Assembly: GCA_949987705.1 (NCBI GenBank)
Contig: OX465281.1
Location: 141,222,876 to 141,286,875 of the forward strand
Origin: Thereva unica
Lineage: Eukaryota; Arthropoda; Insecta; Diptera; Therevidae
Length of the DNA: 64,000 nt
Reading direction: 5' to 3'
Notes under the pieces: model-generated
Database searches by the model: none
Told to the model about the DNA's origin: nothing
Seen by the model: only the letters and a program-made list of their open reading frames with translations
Shown here: positions 50,768-62,580 of the stretch, one piece after another
Layout: every line of letters starts with the position of its first letter
Position numbering within the stretch: position 1 is the stretch's first letter
Translations under genes and position numbers: made by a program

Positions 50768-53700
50768 ATGGAAATATCGACACGTGCAGTTTACCGTGGT
50801 CAAATTACGAAACTCGTGAACTCTATAGAATCCGCTTTGCAAAGGTGTTCTGTTAACGCTGCAAGTGATATGGACTATTTAATGAATTGTGATGAAGAAC
50901 TTAATGTGCTTCTAGATCGTTTAAGTGCAGCCTACGAAAGTTTAGGAAAAGCGAACGCCGCCGCGAAAGCTGTTATCAAGGCTGAGGATTTTGATAAAGA
51001 AGCGGAAACTGTAGCGGATTATGATGACAAGGCAATTACTGCTATGTCTCTTTTAAAACAACGTTTAAAGAATATAAAATATTTTCAAGAAAGAATAAGT
51101 CCCACCGCCATATCAACTGCCACACCATTATCCCCTGTAGCGCCGAAATCCAGTGTCTTACATTTACAGAAATTGCAACTAAGGAAATTTTCAGGTAATT
51201 TCAAAGACTGGATTCCATTCTGGGAACAATTTCGCTCACTCGTGCACGAAAATTGTGCCCTATCTGCCATTGATAAGTTTAATTACTTGGAGACCGCATT
51301 GATCGGAAAAGCTGCGGAAACCATTGCCGGCTTCACCCCTTCAGACGCCAGTTATAACAGTGCCATAGAATTGTTAAAGGAGGAGTATGGAAATACGGAG
51401 AAGATTATTGATTATACCATGCAGCAATTATTAGGTGTGCAATGCATTTCGAGTAGGTCCGACACGAATTCTTTAAGACAACTCTACAACACCGTAAGAT
51501 CTGCCACCAGATCATTAGAGCATCTTGGGGTGCCGACTTCCACGTATTTCGTTATGTTAAAAGGAGTTTTGTTGCGTACTCTTCCGAAGGAACTCAGGGT
51601 TGACTTTCACAGGTATTGTGAAGATCATTTGAAATCGGAAGAAAATATGGCAGGTGACATGGATGATGGCGGTGATTCTGTGAAAAATGACGGTGATTCT
51701 GTGAAAACCGTTTCCTCTTCTTCTGCCCAAATTAACGACAAACAAGTGAATTTCCTACTTAAGTTTTTGAAGAGAGAAGTGGAATCGTTGGAAAAGGCGC
51801 TTGATGTCAAAACCCGTACCAGTAACGGCAGCGAGATGCGTCATAAATCACAGAGAACGGCTATTGGATTATATGTAGGAACAGATGAGAGCTGTTGTTT
51901 TATTTGCAAATCTTGCAACCATGGAACGAAAGAGTGTGATAGTGCCAAGACTATTATGGAAAAAAAATCAATATTGCAGAAAGATGGTCGCTGCTTCAAA
52001 TGTTGTAAACGTGGGCACAGTGCAAAATTTTGTAAAGTTCGCATAGTGTGTAGGAAATGTAACGGTCGTCATGCTAGTTGTGTTTGTGATCCTTCATTTA
52101 AAGGATCCGCTATGAAGTTTAAGAATCCAGTTATAGATAATGTTATTAAAAATAAATTTGAGGAAAATTCAACTGGACAAAGTGCAAGTGGGCAAAATGC
52201 TGTCAATTTATATTCTAGTGCTTCAACAACGAACGATGTTTTATTGCAGACAGCGTGTGTGTATGCTACTAAAGGAAGGCATGACAATAATCGTTCATGT
52301 TTTACTCGTGTCATTATCGATGGAGGTAGTCAAATCTCCTTTATAAAAGGGAGTGTAGCAAGAGCTCTTGACTTACCAGTTATACGAACGAAAAAATTGA
52401 GTGTATTGCCTTTCGGAAGTGAGACACAAAGTGCAGCTAAGGAATATAATTGTGTGCAATTTACTCTTCATAGCCAATGGAGTGATGATGCTATAACTAT
52501 TGATGCAGTTGAAGTTCCGGAAATCTGTGTCGACGTCCTTTCCTCACCGTGCGATATACAGTTGTGTGAACTAATTTGTGATTTAAATTTCGCGGACAAA
52601 AACGTAAACAGTGTGACAGCTCCTGGTATTAGTGTTTTGATCGGTGCTGATAGATATTGGTCAGTTGTCACGGGCAAATTTAGAAGAATATCCGCGGATT
52701 TAACAGCCGTTAAGACTATTTTTGGATGGACCCTTCATGGTCCGGTCGCAACTGGTGATGTGCATAAAAGGAATTGTGAAGAAATGGTGTTGAGTGTGTG
52801 CGCTTGCACAGATGTTGAACGATTCTGGCAACTGGAGTCCATTGGAATTTTACCAGAATCAGTGGCAGAAAATGGAAGAGATATCAGTGAATGTGTTTAT
52901 CTATCAAACGATCGTTTTATGGCACAGATTCCGTGGAAGATTTCGCAGTTAAAGTACCTAAAAGACAATTATAACGTGGCCCTTGTTCGATTTAAGACTT
53001 TGGTGCGAAATTTAATTAAAACCGGAAAGTTGTTCGATTATGATACCGCGATACACGAAATGATTTCTAATAACTTTGCTGAAAGGGCTATTGATGGCGG
53101 CAGCCCACAACGTACATTTTATTTACCGCATAGAGGTGTTTATCGTGAAGATAAGGAAACTACAAAATTACGTATAGTGTTTGATGCTTCGTCACATGCC
53201 TTTGACGCGTTATCATTAAATGACTGCATAGACGTTGGTGGTAATTTCTTACCTGAAATTTTGGCCGTGCTTTTGAATTTTCGTTGTGGAAAGATTGGCG
53301 TTACAGCCGACATTGAAAAGGCATTTCTGCAAATTTTTCTGCAGGATAACGATCGGGATAGCCATCGCTTCTTATGGTTTAAAGATAAATTGAATTCTGA
53401 AGATGTGTCTCTCTCGGATATTGTGCCTTATAGGATGACCAGAGTTACATTTGGAGTTGTGTGCAGTCCGGCTTTATTAGGAGTTGCGATTAAAAAGGTG
53501 TTAGAAATGGCGGGCAAGTTTTTTCCCGACACATACGAAAAATTAAAAGGTAATTTTTATATGGATGATTTAGTGGTTAGCTGTGATTGCATAAATGAAG
53601 CGAAAAGACTATGTAGCGAAACCAACACATTGATGAAGAGAGTGAGTATGAACCTTCGGAAATGGCGTTCTAATTCTTCTGAGATTCAGAAATTTATGGA

Positions 53701-56170
53701 TCCTGCGAGTCCTGTGAATCATATTCAAAAGGTTCTAGGATTACAGTGGTGTTTAGTGACTGATGAGCTGCTAGTCGACTTACATTCTGTTGTCAAAGAG
53801 TTTACATCACAAGATTGTCTCACAACAAAAAGGAAAGTTTTAGGAATAATTTCAAAGATTTATGATCCGCTTGGTATTCTAGGTCCATGGACAGTTAAAT
53901 TAAAAATTATTTTCCAGCAAACTTGGATTAAATCTTTATCTTGGGATGATGACCTGCCCAGCGATTTAATGAAGATGTGGAAACAAAGCGGGCTTGAGAT
54001 TGAAAGTCTTCAAAGTTTAGCGATCCCCAGATGTTTTATGCCTGATATTACCATTGCTACCAGGGAAGTTCATGTGTTCGCTGATGCTAGTAAACAAGCC
54101 TATGGCGCGGTGGCATATTTGCGGGTTTTATCGACAAACGGAAATGTTCATCTTAGTTTTATCTGCGCAAGGAATCGAATTGCTCCTTTGAAGAAGAAAA
54201 AAGTCGCTAATCAAATAGAACATCAGCTCACTTTGCCTAAACTAGAACTAACAGCAGCGTTGTTAGCGGCGCGTTTGCTAACATACATTAGAGAGAATGT
54301 GCGGATGAAAATAGATCGAGAATTTTTATGGTCGGACTCTCAAATTACACTGCACTGGATCATGGGCACACAAAGACGTTGGACGCCGTATGTCGAAAAC
54401 AGAGTACGAGAAATACGATTGAAGTCAGATATAAGAAGCTGGAATCATTGCGCTGGCAGCAGAAACCCTGCGGATTATTTAACGAGAGGTGTCAGTCCAA
54501 AGGAATTAGCAGAGTGTACAAGTTGGACTCACGGTCCAGACTGGTTGTGGCCAAAGGATATTATATTTAGTAGTTCCATCCAGAATGAGAGTGAGGCAAC
54601 TATTTCTCTCTCAATTTCAACAGAGAGATGCTCACAAATCGGAACAAGAGAGGTATTGGAATCGATTTTACAAGCAGAAGACTTTAGTTCTTGGATACGC
54701 TTACTTCGAGTTACAGCATATGTTCTGCGAGCTGTGGATATTTTCAAAAGAAGAAATGTTTCATCAGGATTTTCATTACAAGCATGTGATATCGAACTAG
54801 CTGAAAATTATTGGTTGCAGCAAACGCAAAATCGTTACTTTTCAACTGAAATTGCGGCCTTAAAGCGAACAGAAGGTATATCGTTACAATCAAGCATTTT
54901 AACATTAAATCCATTTTTAGATAACCAAACAAAGATTTTAAAGGTTGGTAGTCGTATACCACAAATATCCGAAAATGAAAATAGTATCCATCCGATTATT
55001 TTACCTAAGTCTAGTCACATCTCAAAACTAATAGTACTGGATACTCATGACAAAATGTTTCATGCGGGAACTTCTGCAGTATTAACTCAACTAAGATCAA
55101 AGTTTTGGATAATACGAGGCCGGCAGTTGGTGAAATCAATAATTTCTAAGTGTGTGGTCTGTAAAGTTTTGAAGGCAAAGGCTGCCACACAACCATTCGC
55201 TCCTATTCCAAGATGTCGAGTTTCTCTTTCGCGCCCATTTGACGTAACTGGTTTGGATTTCGCTGGACCCTTATTTGTTGCGGAGAACGATTCAGCGAGA
55301 ACTAAAGTTTACATTCTACTTTTTACGTGTGCGGCTGTACGAGCAGTCCATCTGGAACTTACAAGAAATTTGTCCACCGAGAGTTGCCTAATGGCCATTA
55401 GAAGATTTATTGCGAGAAGAGGCATTCCTTCCGAATTTTATTCCGATAATGCCACCACCTTCAAGAAGTCTGCTGTGGAACTTCGAAAATTTAATTCAAC
55501 GATATCTAGTGAAAACTTTTCAAATTTTCTTTGTGGCAACAAGATACGCTGGAGATTTATTGTCGAGCGAGCACCCTGGTGGGGTGGTTTTTGGGAGCGG
55601 TTGATCAAAGTAGTAAAGGATGCTCTTAAAGCTGCAATCGGCCGATCTACTTTAAATTTTGATCAACTTCATACCCTGTTAGCTGAGGTGGAAAATGTTG
55701 TCAATTCCCGGCCTCTAACGTATATAAGCGATGATCCTTTTGATTTAACTCCACTTACTCCAGCCCATTTCCTCGCACCTCCATCTTCTACTACAATGGT
55801 GGACACAGGACCAGTTACAGGTAAAGAATTACGGGGAGGATGGAAGGAGAGATGCAAAGCTGTATCCACCTTTAAAAGACGATGGTTTTCGGAGTACATT
55901 AAGCAGCTTCGATCTTTACATCACAGCCCTCAAAAGAAATCCTCGACGTTTACTAAAGGCGATGTTGTATTGATGCATGACTCTTCTCTTCCGAGGACGT
56001 TTTGGCATTTAGGCATTATTGAAACCGTGTATCCCGGTCGAGATAGTAAAATTAGAGCTTGCGAAGTTAGATTAGGTAATGGGAAGGTGTTACGGCGACC
56101 GATTCAATTACTATACCCGTTGGAAGTAGCAGCAGCTTCATCGCGCGCGCCGGAGGATGTCGAAAATTAA
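50768..56170 (+). CDS. BEL/Pao 2 Gag-Pol polyprotein, intact
   Basis: 1,800 codons from ATG at 50768. The frame is open a few codons upstream, but no earlier ATG fits. Order: helical N-terminus; DUF1759-type gag (LQLRKFSGNFKDWIPFWEQF near 137); Cys/His knuckles at about 375-438; aspartic protease with IDGGSQISF (Asp518). Pao-type reverse transcriptase follows, with VFDASSHA, TADIEKAFLQI and YMDD (931-934), then RNase H (FADASKQAYGAVAY, LPKLELTAA). The integrase has an HHCC finger (His1427, His1431, Cys1462, Cys1465) and catalytic Asp1497, Asp1560 and Glu1610. Together these would package, copy and integrate the element. No internal stop or frameshift occurs, and the stop codon lies inside the 3' LTR. 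Confidence 0.95.
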   Translation: MEISTRAVYRGQITKLVNSIESALQRCSVNAASDMDYLMNCDEELNVLLDRLSAAYESLGKANAAAKAVIKAEDFDKEAETVADYDDKAITAMSLLKQRLKNIKYFQERISPTAISTATPLSPVAPKSSVLHLQKLQLRKFSGNFKDWIPFWEQFRSLVHENCALSAIDKFNYLETALIGKAAETIAGFTPSDASYNSAIELLKEEYGNTEKIIDYTMQQLLGVQCISSRSDTNSLRQLYNTVRSATRSLEHLGVPTSTYFVMLKGVLLRTLPKELRVDFHRYCEDHLKSEENMAGDMDDGGDSVKNDGDSVKTVSSSSAQINDKQVNFLLKFLKREVESLEKALDVKTRTSNGSEMRHKSQRTAIGLYVGTDESCCFICKSCNHGTKECDSAKTIMEKKSILQKDGRCFKCCKRGHSAKFCKVRIVCRKCNGRHASCVCDPSFKGSAMKFKNPVIDNVIKNKFEENSTGQSASGQNAVNLYSSASTTNDVLLQTACVYATKGRHDNNRSCFTRVIIDGGSQISFIKGSVARALDLPVIRTKKLSVLPFGSETQSAAKEYNCVQFTLHSQWSDDAITIDAVEVPEICVDVLSSPCDIQLCELICDLNFADKNVNSVTAPGISVLIGADRYWSVVTGKFRRISADLTAVKTIFGWTLHGPVATGDVHKRNCEEMVLSVCACTDVERFWQLESIGILPESVAENGRDISECVYLSNDRFMAQIPWKISQLKYLKDNYNVALVRFKTLVRNLIKTGKLFDYDTAIHEMISNNFAERAIDGGSPQRTFYLPHRGVYREDKETTKLRIVFDASSHAFDALSLNDCIDVGGNFLPEILAVLLNFRCGKIGVTADIEKAFLQIFLQDNDRDSHRFLWFKDKLNSEDVSLSDIVPYRMTRVTFGVVCSPALLGVAIKKVLEMAGKFFPDTYEKLKGNFYMDDLVVSCDCINEAKRLCSETNTLMKRVSMNLRKWRSNSSEIQKFMDPASPVNHIQKVLGLQWCLVTDELLVDLHSVVKEFTSQDCLTTKRKVLGIISKIYDPLGILGPWTVKLKIIFQQTWIKSLSWDDDLPSDLMKMWKQSGLEIESLQSLAIPRCFMPDITIATREVHVFADASKQAYGAVAYLRVLSTNGNVHLSFICARNRIAPLKKKKVANQIEHQLTLPKLELTAALLAARLLTYIRENVRMKIDREFLWSDSQITLHWIMGTQRRWTPYVENRVREIRLKSDIRSWNHCAGSRNPADYLTRGVSPKELAECTSWTHGPDWLWPKDIIFSSSIQNESEATISLSISTERCSQIGTREVLESILQAEDFSSWIRLLRVTAYVLRAVDIFKRRNVSSGFSLQACDIELAENYWLQQTQNRYFSTEIAALKRTEGISLQSSILTLNPFLDNQTKILKVGSRIPQISENENSIHPIILPKSSHISKLIVLDTHDKMFHAGTSAVLTQLRSKFWIIRGRQLVKSIISKCVVCKVLKAKAATQPFAPIPRCRVSLSRPFDVTGLDFAGPLFVAENDSARTKVYILLFTCAAVRAVHLELTRNLSTESCLMAIRRFIARRGIPSEFYSDNATTFKKSAVELRKFNSTISSENFSNFLCGNKIRWRFIVERAPWWGGFWERLIKVVKDALKAAIGRSTLNFDQLHTLLAEVENVVNSRPLTYISDDPFDLTPLTPAHFLAPPSSTTMVDTGPVTGKELRGGWKERCKAVSTFKRRWFSEYIKQLRSLHHSPQKKSSTFTKGDVVLMHDSSLPRTFWHLGIIETVYPGRDSKIRACEVRLGNGKVLRRPIQLLYPLEVAAASSRAPEDVEN

Positions 56171-56458
56171 AACAATATAAACGAATTTCTACATAAATAT
56201 TAAAAATTGTATTCATATATATATATATATTAAGTTTGTCTGTGTAAATAAAATTGAAATGTATAAAAAAAATCATCATTGAAATCTGTATGAATAGAAA
56301 TTGAACTTGAACTTGTTACTGTTAAATTCCTTTATTGTCTAAAATAAATCAGTTTCAGAACGAAATTTAAATCGACTGGACGTGTTTTTCATTTTTCTAT
56401 CGTGAGTTTGTTCCCAAAATTGATCGCCGGGATTTTTATTAAAAGTTTATTTTCTTCA
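56158..56458 (+). repeat. BEL/Pao 2, 3' LTR
   Basis: 301 bp. It includes a 31-bp 'aaattcctttattgtctaaa'-type segment missing from the 5' LTR. That segment is bounded by short GTT repeats, so a slippage deletion in the 5' LTR (or in the RNA) would explain the difference. Its first 13 bp contain the polyprotein stop. Confidence 0.93.
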
Positions 56459-56463
56459 ACGTC

Positions 56464-57000
56464 TCTAAATTTGCTTCCAGAACAAAAACCGATGATAACG
56501 AAATTATGGCATATAGTTTTTATTTGCTGCTCAAAAACTATTGTTTATATTGAATAAAGAAATATACCATGACGTGGGTGAAGAATCAAAGAATTTATTG
56601 TTTACATTTGATTTCCTTTTTTTTAAGCTATGATGATTATATTGTAGCGTTTGTTAAATACTTTGTTAAGTTTTAGTAGATTACGCAGTCTCACAACATA
56701 TAACCTACATAAGCCTTTAACAAAAACTTTTCAAGATTAATTATATACATATAGCGTTGGTCAGTGTGATACTTATGAATCTCCATGGCCAAACTAGGAT
56801 ACAGCATTATGACAATAATTAAATCAATGCAACGTGAAATAAAAGTTTTAGTTAAGAACGGATTTGGCTTATTTAGCTTATTATAGATTGAGTTATAGCT
56901 CACAATTGAATATGTACCAAAGGTTTTAATTAGTCGCCGCTTTGAGATTTTACCATCAACGCAGGCTTAGTTTATTATACTACAATAAATCATCATAGCT
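56464..57000. other. Gene-free AT-rich stretch right of BEL/Pao 2
   Basis: No coding region or repeat family is recognised. Confidence 0.5.
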
Positions 57001-57009
57001 AAAAAAAAA

Positions 57010-57090
57010 AGTTTGCGGCCATCACCAAGAATCGAACCTTGGTCCTTTCGCACCCCGATCTAGCGCTTTCCCATTACGCCAAACGCTAAC
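57010..57090 (-). tRNA. tRNA-like sequence (pseudogene or SINE head)
   Basis: On the minus strand a good A box (TGGCGTAATGGG) is followed 43 nt later by a good B box (GGTTCGATTCT), and the D-arm pairs. The anticodon stem does not pair and the T-stem has a mismatch. The anticodon-loop region is proline-like (CGGGGTG). It is most likely a tRNA pseudogene or the head of a short retroposon, not a functional tRNA. Confidence 0.4.
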
Positions 57091-57427
57091 TTGTAGGAAT
57101 GTGGCAATAAACATATTTATTCATGCTTACGTAAAAAGGTACACTCCAATGCTAGATATGTATAAAGTTTCGAAGAAAGTAAACAACTGAATTATGACAA
57201 CAGATTTTCTATTATTTATGAAATGTATTTTGTATATTTTATGGAAATTGATAATCATAGGTAAAACGAAGAGTAACGTAATATTGCCATAGATGGTGTT
57301 CACTAATCTTTGTCATAGATGGGGTGCAATTAAAATATATCAATTCTTTCAAATTTGTGTTATTCAACAGAAAGAATACCATGAAAAATCGTAATTAGTG
57401 GACAAGTCTCTAGGCACAACATCCCAC

Positions 57428-58300
57428 TAGTTTTGTTTAAGCGGCGGAAGTGATTTTTGTACCTGCACGATATCGCACGAGCCACGAAAGATATTGACTT
57501 ACTTGAGGTGCCGTTCGAAGCGTATTAGCGACAATATAATATGAAAAGATTTTTATAATCGGTCGAGCGGTTTTTTGATTTAAATGACATAAGTGATTTT
57601 TGTACCTGCACGATACCGCGCGAACTAACAACCATATCGACTTCATTGAGGTGCCGAAAAAAGGATATTAACGAAGAAATGCTCTGAAAAAAATTTCATA
57701 ATATTCGGTTGGGCCGTTTTTGTTTAAAAAGAAAAACTTCGGCTAATTGTCAGAAAGACCTTAAATTGACAAGTTTTGCTAATATCTCATAAACTCGATG
57801 GAATGAGACCCGTTCTAAACGAAGTTATCTTTTTTGGTTCTGCACAGCGATAGCCTTCGAATAAAACATCACTTGTCAAAATCCGACAACCTTTCAAAAT
57901 CGTGCAAAAACAGACAGAAAGAAACAGCGCGAATTTTTCACTTCATGCACTTTTTGACGGGGAATTGTTTTCTACGCGTGATACAGTTTCAGGAAATTGC
58001 GGTTTATCCCGGGATTTCCAGTAATAACTGCAAAATTGGTTCGTTTTGTCAAGTCTGACAAGCACTTAACAGTTACAGTTTTGCTAATATCTCCGGAAAG
58101 CTTTTGAATTTCCAAATGAAGTCATTCGCTTCTCAGTTTGTCAACGGCGCTTCAGCACGCTCAATACGAATTTGAACACCCGCTTTAGTGCACCGAACGA
58201 AATACGCAGGAAATGTTTGTTTGCTAACGTTCAGGAAATCCAAATTCCCTAGAAAAACCTTGGGGATTTACTACTATTATAGTTATTTGAACTAGTTTCT
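57428..58300 (+). mobile_element. HINE-family fragment G
   Basis: It begins within the ~146-bp repeat ('gtttaagcggcggaagtg') and continues into a distal region ('ttttgctaatatctcataaa', 'cttgtcaaaatccgacaacc') that matches 62645-63160. The 5' end is missing: it is preceded by '...aacatcccactagt', the end signature of the family. The segment supplies the uninterrupted version of the site where the 59077 Helitron inserted. Confidence 0.75.
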
Positions 58301-58635
58301 CTTCTTGCTTGTTTTTCACTGTTCAAACATAACCAACCAGGTGTACGAGTTTTACTTTGAGCCACTGTATATATTTGACAGACCTTGCACTATATCTGTT
58401 GCATATTACTAGCTGGTTATTATTTTATTAACTGTGGCAGTTGTTGGGCAAAAAAGTTTTACTCCTAAAATATTTTTTATCTTACTTAATATGTATAAAA
58501 TTTACATAGCTCAAACTGATTATAAATTTCCTTCTTCCAAAAACCAAAACAATGTACATATATCTATGAGATTTTATATTTGGTTGCTTAATCGAACAAG
58601 TTACATACATACATATATGGAACCGTGAAATTATT
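58301..58635. other. Non-coding gap
   Basis: No gene. A 'tattactagctggt' phrase at 58404 resembles the start of the Helitron-like repeat at 16905. Confidence 0.4.
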
Positions 58636-59384
58636 AACTTCCCAGTATATGGAAGTTATTGTAATCGGTCCGAAAATCGAAATCGAAATTTTCAACGTAT
58701 TTTCATTTTTCAAGGTCCCAAGAGCATTTTAAGCAAAAATTTGAGAGGAAGTATGTGTAAGTGTGTGCGTACGTATGTGGTCTGCACGATATCGCCCGAG
58801 CCAAAAAAGATAACAACTTCGTTGAGGTGTCGTTCAAAGCGTATTAACGGAAATATGATCTGAAAAGATTTTTATCAAATTTGGTCGAGCCGTGTTTTGG
58901 TTTAAACGACGTTCGTAATTTTTGTACCTGCACGATAGGTACTGCTCGAACCAAAAACTATATCGGCTTTTTTGAGGTACTGAAAGAAAAATATTTACGA
59001 AAAAATACCCTGAAAAAAATTTCATAACCTCATGTCGTCCCTCAAACTTATTTTATAAAATTATAAATTTTGCTAATCTATATAAATATAATTGGAGTGT
59101 CTGTCTGTGATTTCAAAATAATTGGGGTTTTTCAAGTTCATATGGTTTATTTACATCATATTAAAACAAAATCACCCATTTTTTAAATTTTTGTCTGTTT
59201 GTATGTCTGTCTGTCTGTTTGTTCGGGCTAATCTCGGATACGGCTATTCCGATTGGGATGCGACTTTCACTGGAAGATTCAGTATTTTTGCGAGCATGTT
59301 TTAGGCTATTTGTATATCCTTTATATTAGCTTCATCTGTATGCATGCATGTATGTATGTATTTAGACGAATCTTACAATTCGAG

Positions 59385-59725
59385 TTTGACCCACTTCCAT
59401 ATAACCGATCAACTTGAAATTTTGCATATATGTATAGTTCGCGAGACAATGCTATTTGATTTGATTGTAAAAATCAAGATGGCGGTTCCAAGATGGCGGC
59501 CGAATTTCCCAATTGCGCCCTCCGACCCCCCGACATGGGTATCAACTGAAAGGGGATGATAAGTACAGTACAATTACATATTTGGTGTCATTCCAAATTC
59601 AAAATGGCGACCGACACAAAATGGCTTTAAAATGGATTAAATTTTTCTAGGCAACCCACTCGATATGGGTATCAAACGAAAGGATAATGCAAGTAGAATA
59701 CTATTACCTGTGTGGCATCATTCCA
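59385..59725 (+). repeat. Diverged copy of the 8.4-kb satellite monomer
   Basis: It shares 'gtttgacccacttcc', 'gaaattttgcata', 'aagatggcggttccaagatg' and 'gacatgggtatcaa' in the same order as the 269-bp monomers, followed by a second partial unit. Here it sits inside a Helitron, suggesting the satellite arose from such an internal repeat. Confidence 0.75.
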
Positions 59726-60354
59726 ATCTATCTATAAAAATATAAATGGCGTGTCTGTCTGGGATTTTAAAATATAATTGTGTTTTTCTAAGTTCATATG
59801 GTTATCGATCTTTCTATATAAATATAATTGGAATGTCTGTCTATGCAAAAATTATTTTTAAAATTTTTGTCTGCCGGTATTGCGATGGGACTTTCACTGG
59901 AAGATTCTGTGCTTTTTTGGCCATATTTCAGGCAGATACGACTATCAGATCCGCCTATCGTGTCAGACTACCGGATTAGACCAAAAACTTCAACCGATAG
60001 TCGAAGGAGAGCAAGTGAACATTTTTTTATCATTTCAATTGTAGACCTCACAGAGCTTTATCTAAATATCTATATTTTCCTAATACTATCTTGATCGTAC
60101 TATAGGGAATCCTTCACTAAGGGAGCAATGGATATTTGAATAGAGCTCGTTCAGGTCTACAATTGCGATAATAAAACAAGTTTGTACTCTATCAGGGATA
60201 TATTTATCCGACCATCGTATCAGTTTTTCAGTGTGATCCAATAGTAGAATAAGGTTGCGAAAGGCAGACGTGGATATTTATTATTGGCCTTGCAAATACT
60301 ACTTCTCCTGAAAGATTGATTCTTCTAAAAATTCTTCTTCAAACTCCTTTAATC

Positions 60355-61020
60355 CCTCATGGGACATAGGGCGGAAACAGTTGCCCTCCAGCGGACTCTG
60401 TTTTGCGCGACAGCTCTTAGCTCCGACCAGGATCTCCCAGTTGTTGCTGCTTCTTCTAGTAGGGTTCTCCTCCAAGTTGTTCTAGGTCTTCCTACTCGAC
60501 GGGAACCTTGCGGATTCCAGTCAAGGGCCTGTTTGGCTAGATTTTCGTTTTCGTGGGTGTGGCCAACCCAATTCCATTTCCTTCGCCCGATTTGGTCGTT
60601 TATCCTTTCTTGGCCGGCACGGCGCCATAGTTCTTCGTTTGAAATTCTATCTTGCCAGCGGATTTTTAGGATACGACGAAGTCACCTGTTGATGAAGACT
60701 AGTAGGCGCCCTGTGATGAATTGGGTGACTTTCCATGTTTCGCAACCGTACAAAAGAACTGCCTTAACGGTGGAGTTGGACAGCCGCCATTTGGTGTTAG
60801 TTGAGATCTCCGTTGATCTCCATATGAAGAACAGGCATGCATATGCGCCTCGTGCTTTATTTATTCTGGAACTGACGTCTTCTTCTGTCCCACCATTTTC
60901 GGTAATAATGCTACCGAGGTAGTAGAATTTATTTACTAGTTCCACGTCACGGTTATTCAGCTTTGTCCGTTCAATGGTGTTTGCATTTATCCGTTTCTTT
61001 AGTTTTAGTCGGATTTAGCC
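60355..61020 (-). pseudogene. LINE fragment C: C-terminal end of a reverse transcriptase
   Basis: On the minus strand the wording runs ELVNKFYYLGSIITENGG, SRINKARGAYACL, KAVLLYGCETWKV, then in another frame WQDRISNEELWRRAGQ, GRRKWNWVGHTHE, QALDWNPQGS and RRVGRPRTTWRR, ending near VRWRATVSALC. This is the thumb-to-C-terminus region of a distinct non-LTR lineage, unlike LINE A and B. The catalytic palm is missing, and at least one frameshift lies near 60685. I do not assign the clade. Confidence 0.82.
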
Positions 61021-62580
61021 TTAACCCTGCTGGACTACTTTCTGTTGCCAAAAAAACAAAAAACAAAAAAATTACCTTCACTTTTTGACTTCCATCGCTC
61101 AGGCTATGAAGGATATTTATTGATTGTAATCATAAGGACGTAGTCTTTCTGATCGTTTGTAGGGGCTTCTTTTTCACTTGATAAAAAAAACATTTTACCA
61201 CAGTAAGCTGTGTGACGTTATTCTAAATATAATATGGCGGTCACTACAAAATCTCGGAAGGCATATAATAAACCAAAAAGCATTTTGTTTAAAATAATCT
61301 AAAAAGTAATAAACCATTTTAAATGTTAAGTTTTAATTACGCCAGCCAGTATATGGAAAGCTTTCGAAATGTAAAAAAACTTGGGGCCGTCCACCAAGAG
61401 GCACTGTCATGACTTTCTTAATTAATCTCATATTACCCAAAATACGTGCAGATAAAAGGGTTACCGTATCAGGGTCATCAGCAGAGATTGCGGCACTTTA
61501 CTCACATAGGAAAAAACAGCTCATTCTATGCTTAAGATACCGATCGAACAAAGATAAGGTTTTATTATACCTACTACATGAGGGTTGTCTGGGCCTGGGA
61601 TAAATGTACCATGGCACAAAATGTATCTATTGAAGCCGTTAACAGAGTAATGCAAGATTTCAGAAGTAAAACCCAATTATTTTGGAGAGTAACTGCACGT
61701 CTAAAATGATTACTAATTTATGGACATATTGAAAAAAGTCATTTAAAACAAAATATGCGAGCGCAATCAGAAAACTCAGAATTCAGTACTATTCTCCTCA
61801 ATATAGGATATAGTATATGTATAGTGTTCTGAGATTAATGATGATCATGACATTGAGCTGCTGGCTGCTCTTTGAAAGTTCGTAACAGACACGGAAATTG
61901 TGATGACCACATTTATGACGATTTAAAAAATATCAACTCAACCAAGTCGACTGTACTTGCTAATGACACAAACGTTGTAAACTCTGTTTAGAAGTGAAAC
62001 ATCGAGTGTCTTTTATAAAGAAGCGTTACGGTGAATTGTTAACCTTTCATTAATAAAATATGAACATTTTTGTATTGCCAGTGCGGGCAGTATGACCAGC
62101 TGCTCAGACATGAAACGACGAAACACGAAAACGGGAAGCAGCTACTGCCCTTTTCAGGATCAAATCAGTAGTGTCGTCTTATAATGTTCCCAAAATTTGT
62201 TTCAAGCCGAAATGTTTTTATTCGTTTTTTTCGGGGCTACAAATTGTGAATTTTCGGGCTGCAAAGTGGGCACCAATTTTGCAAAATTGTTGACCTTTTT
62301 TAGAACTATTTTTGGGGAAAAAATGTTGAAGTCGCCATGGGGAAGCTCTGCACAGGGCGCCAATTACCTGGGAACGTCAAAATGTATGCGCCCGAGTTGT
62401 AATATGATTGGCTATGTGTCTCTTGTGCACGTAGTACAACATTTTCCCGATAGATGGTACTGGTGAGAGTTTTAAAAAAAGTTATAGGTTTATATTTTTT
62501 ATAGGTAACTACATTTTTTATGCACCCTAAATCATGTTTTGCAAATTTGTTTTTGTTTCATTATATCTTTTTTTGATCCT
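61021..62580. other. Gene-free interior of the Helitron-type insertion
   Basis: No coding region can be supported. 61195-61300 repeats words of the 1,238-bp unit ('aagctgtgtgacgt', 'catataataaac'). The rest is unrecognised. Confidence 0.45.

Larger units (their letters stand above)
50434..56458 (+). mobile_element. BEL/Pao retrotransposon 2, apparently intact
   Basis: 6,025 bp with LTRs that differ by one 31-bp indel, a perfect primer-site candidate, a single open polyprotein frame and a 5-bp duplication (ACGTC at 50429-50433 and 56459-56463). By every visible criterion it is a very recent insertion. It is not closely related to BEL/Pao 1. Confidence 0.94.

Noticed and set aside
60359..60922. 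Plus-strand 187-codon ORF
   Set aside because: Opposite strand of LINE fragment C, whose minus-strand translation has clear family wording.
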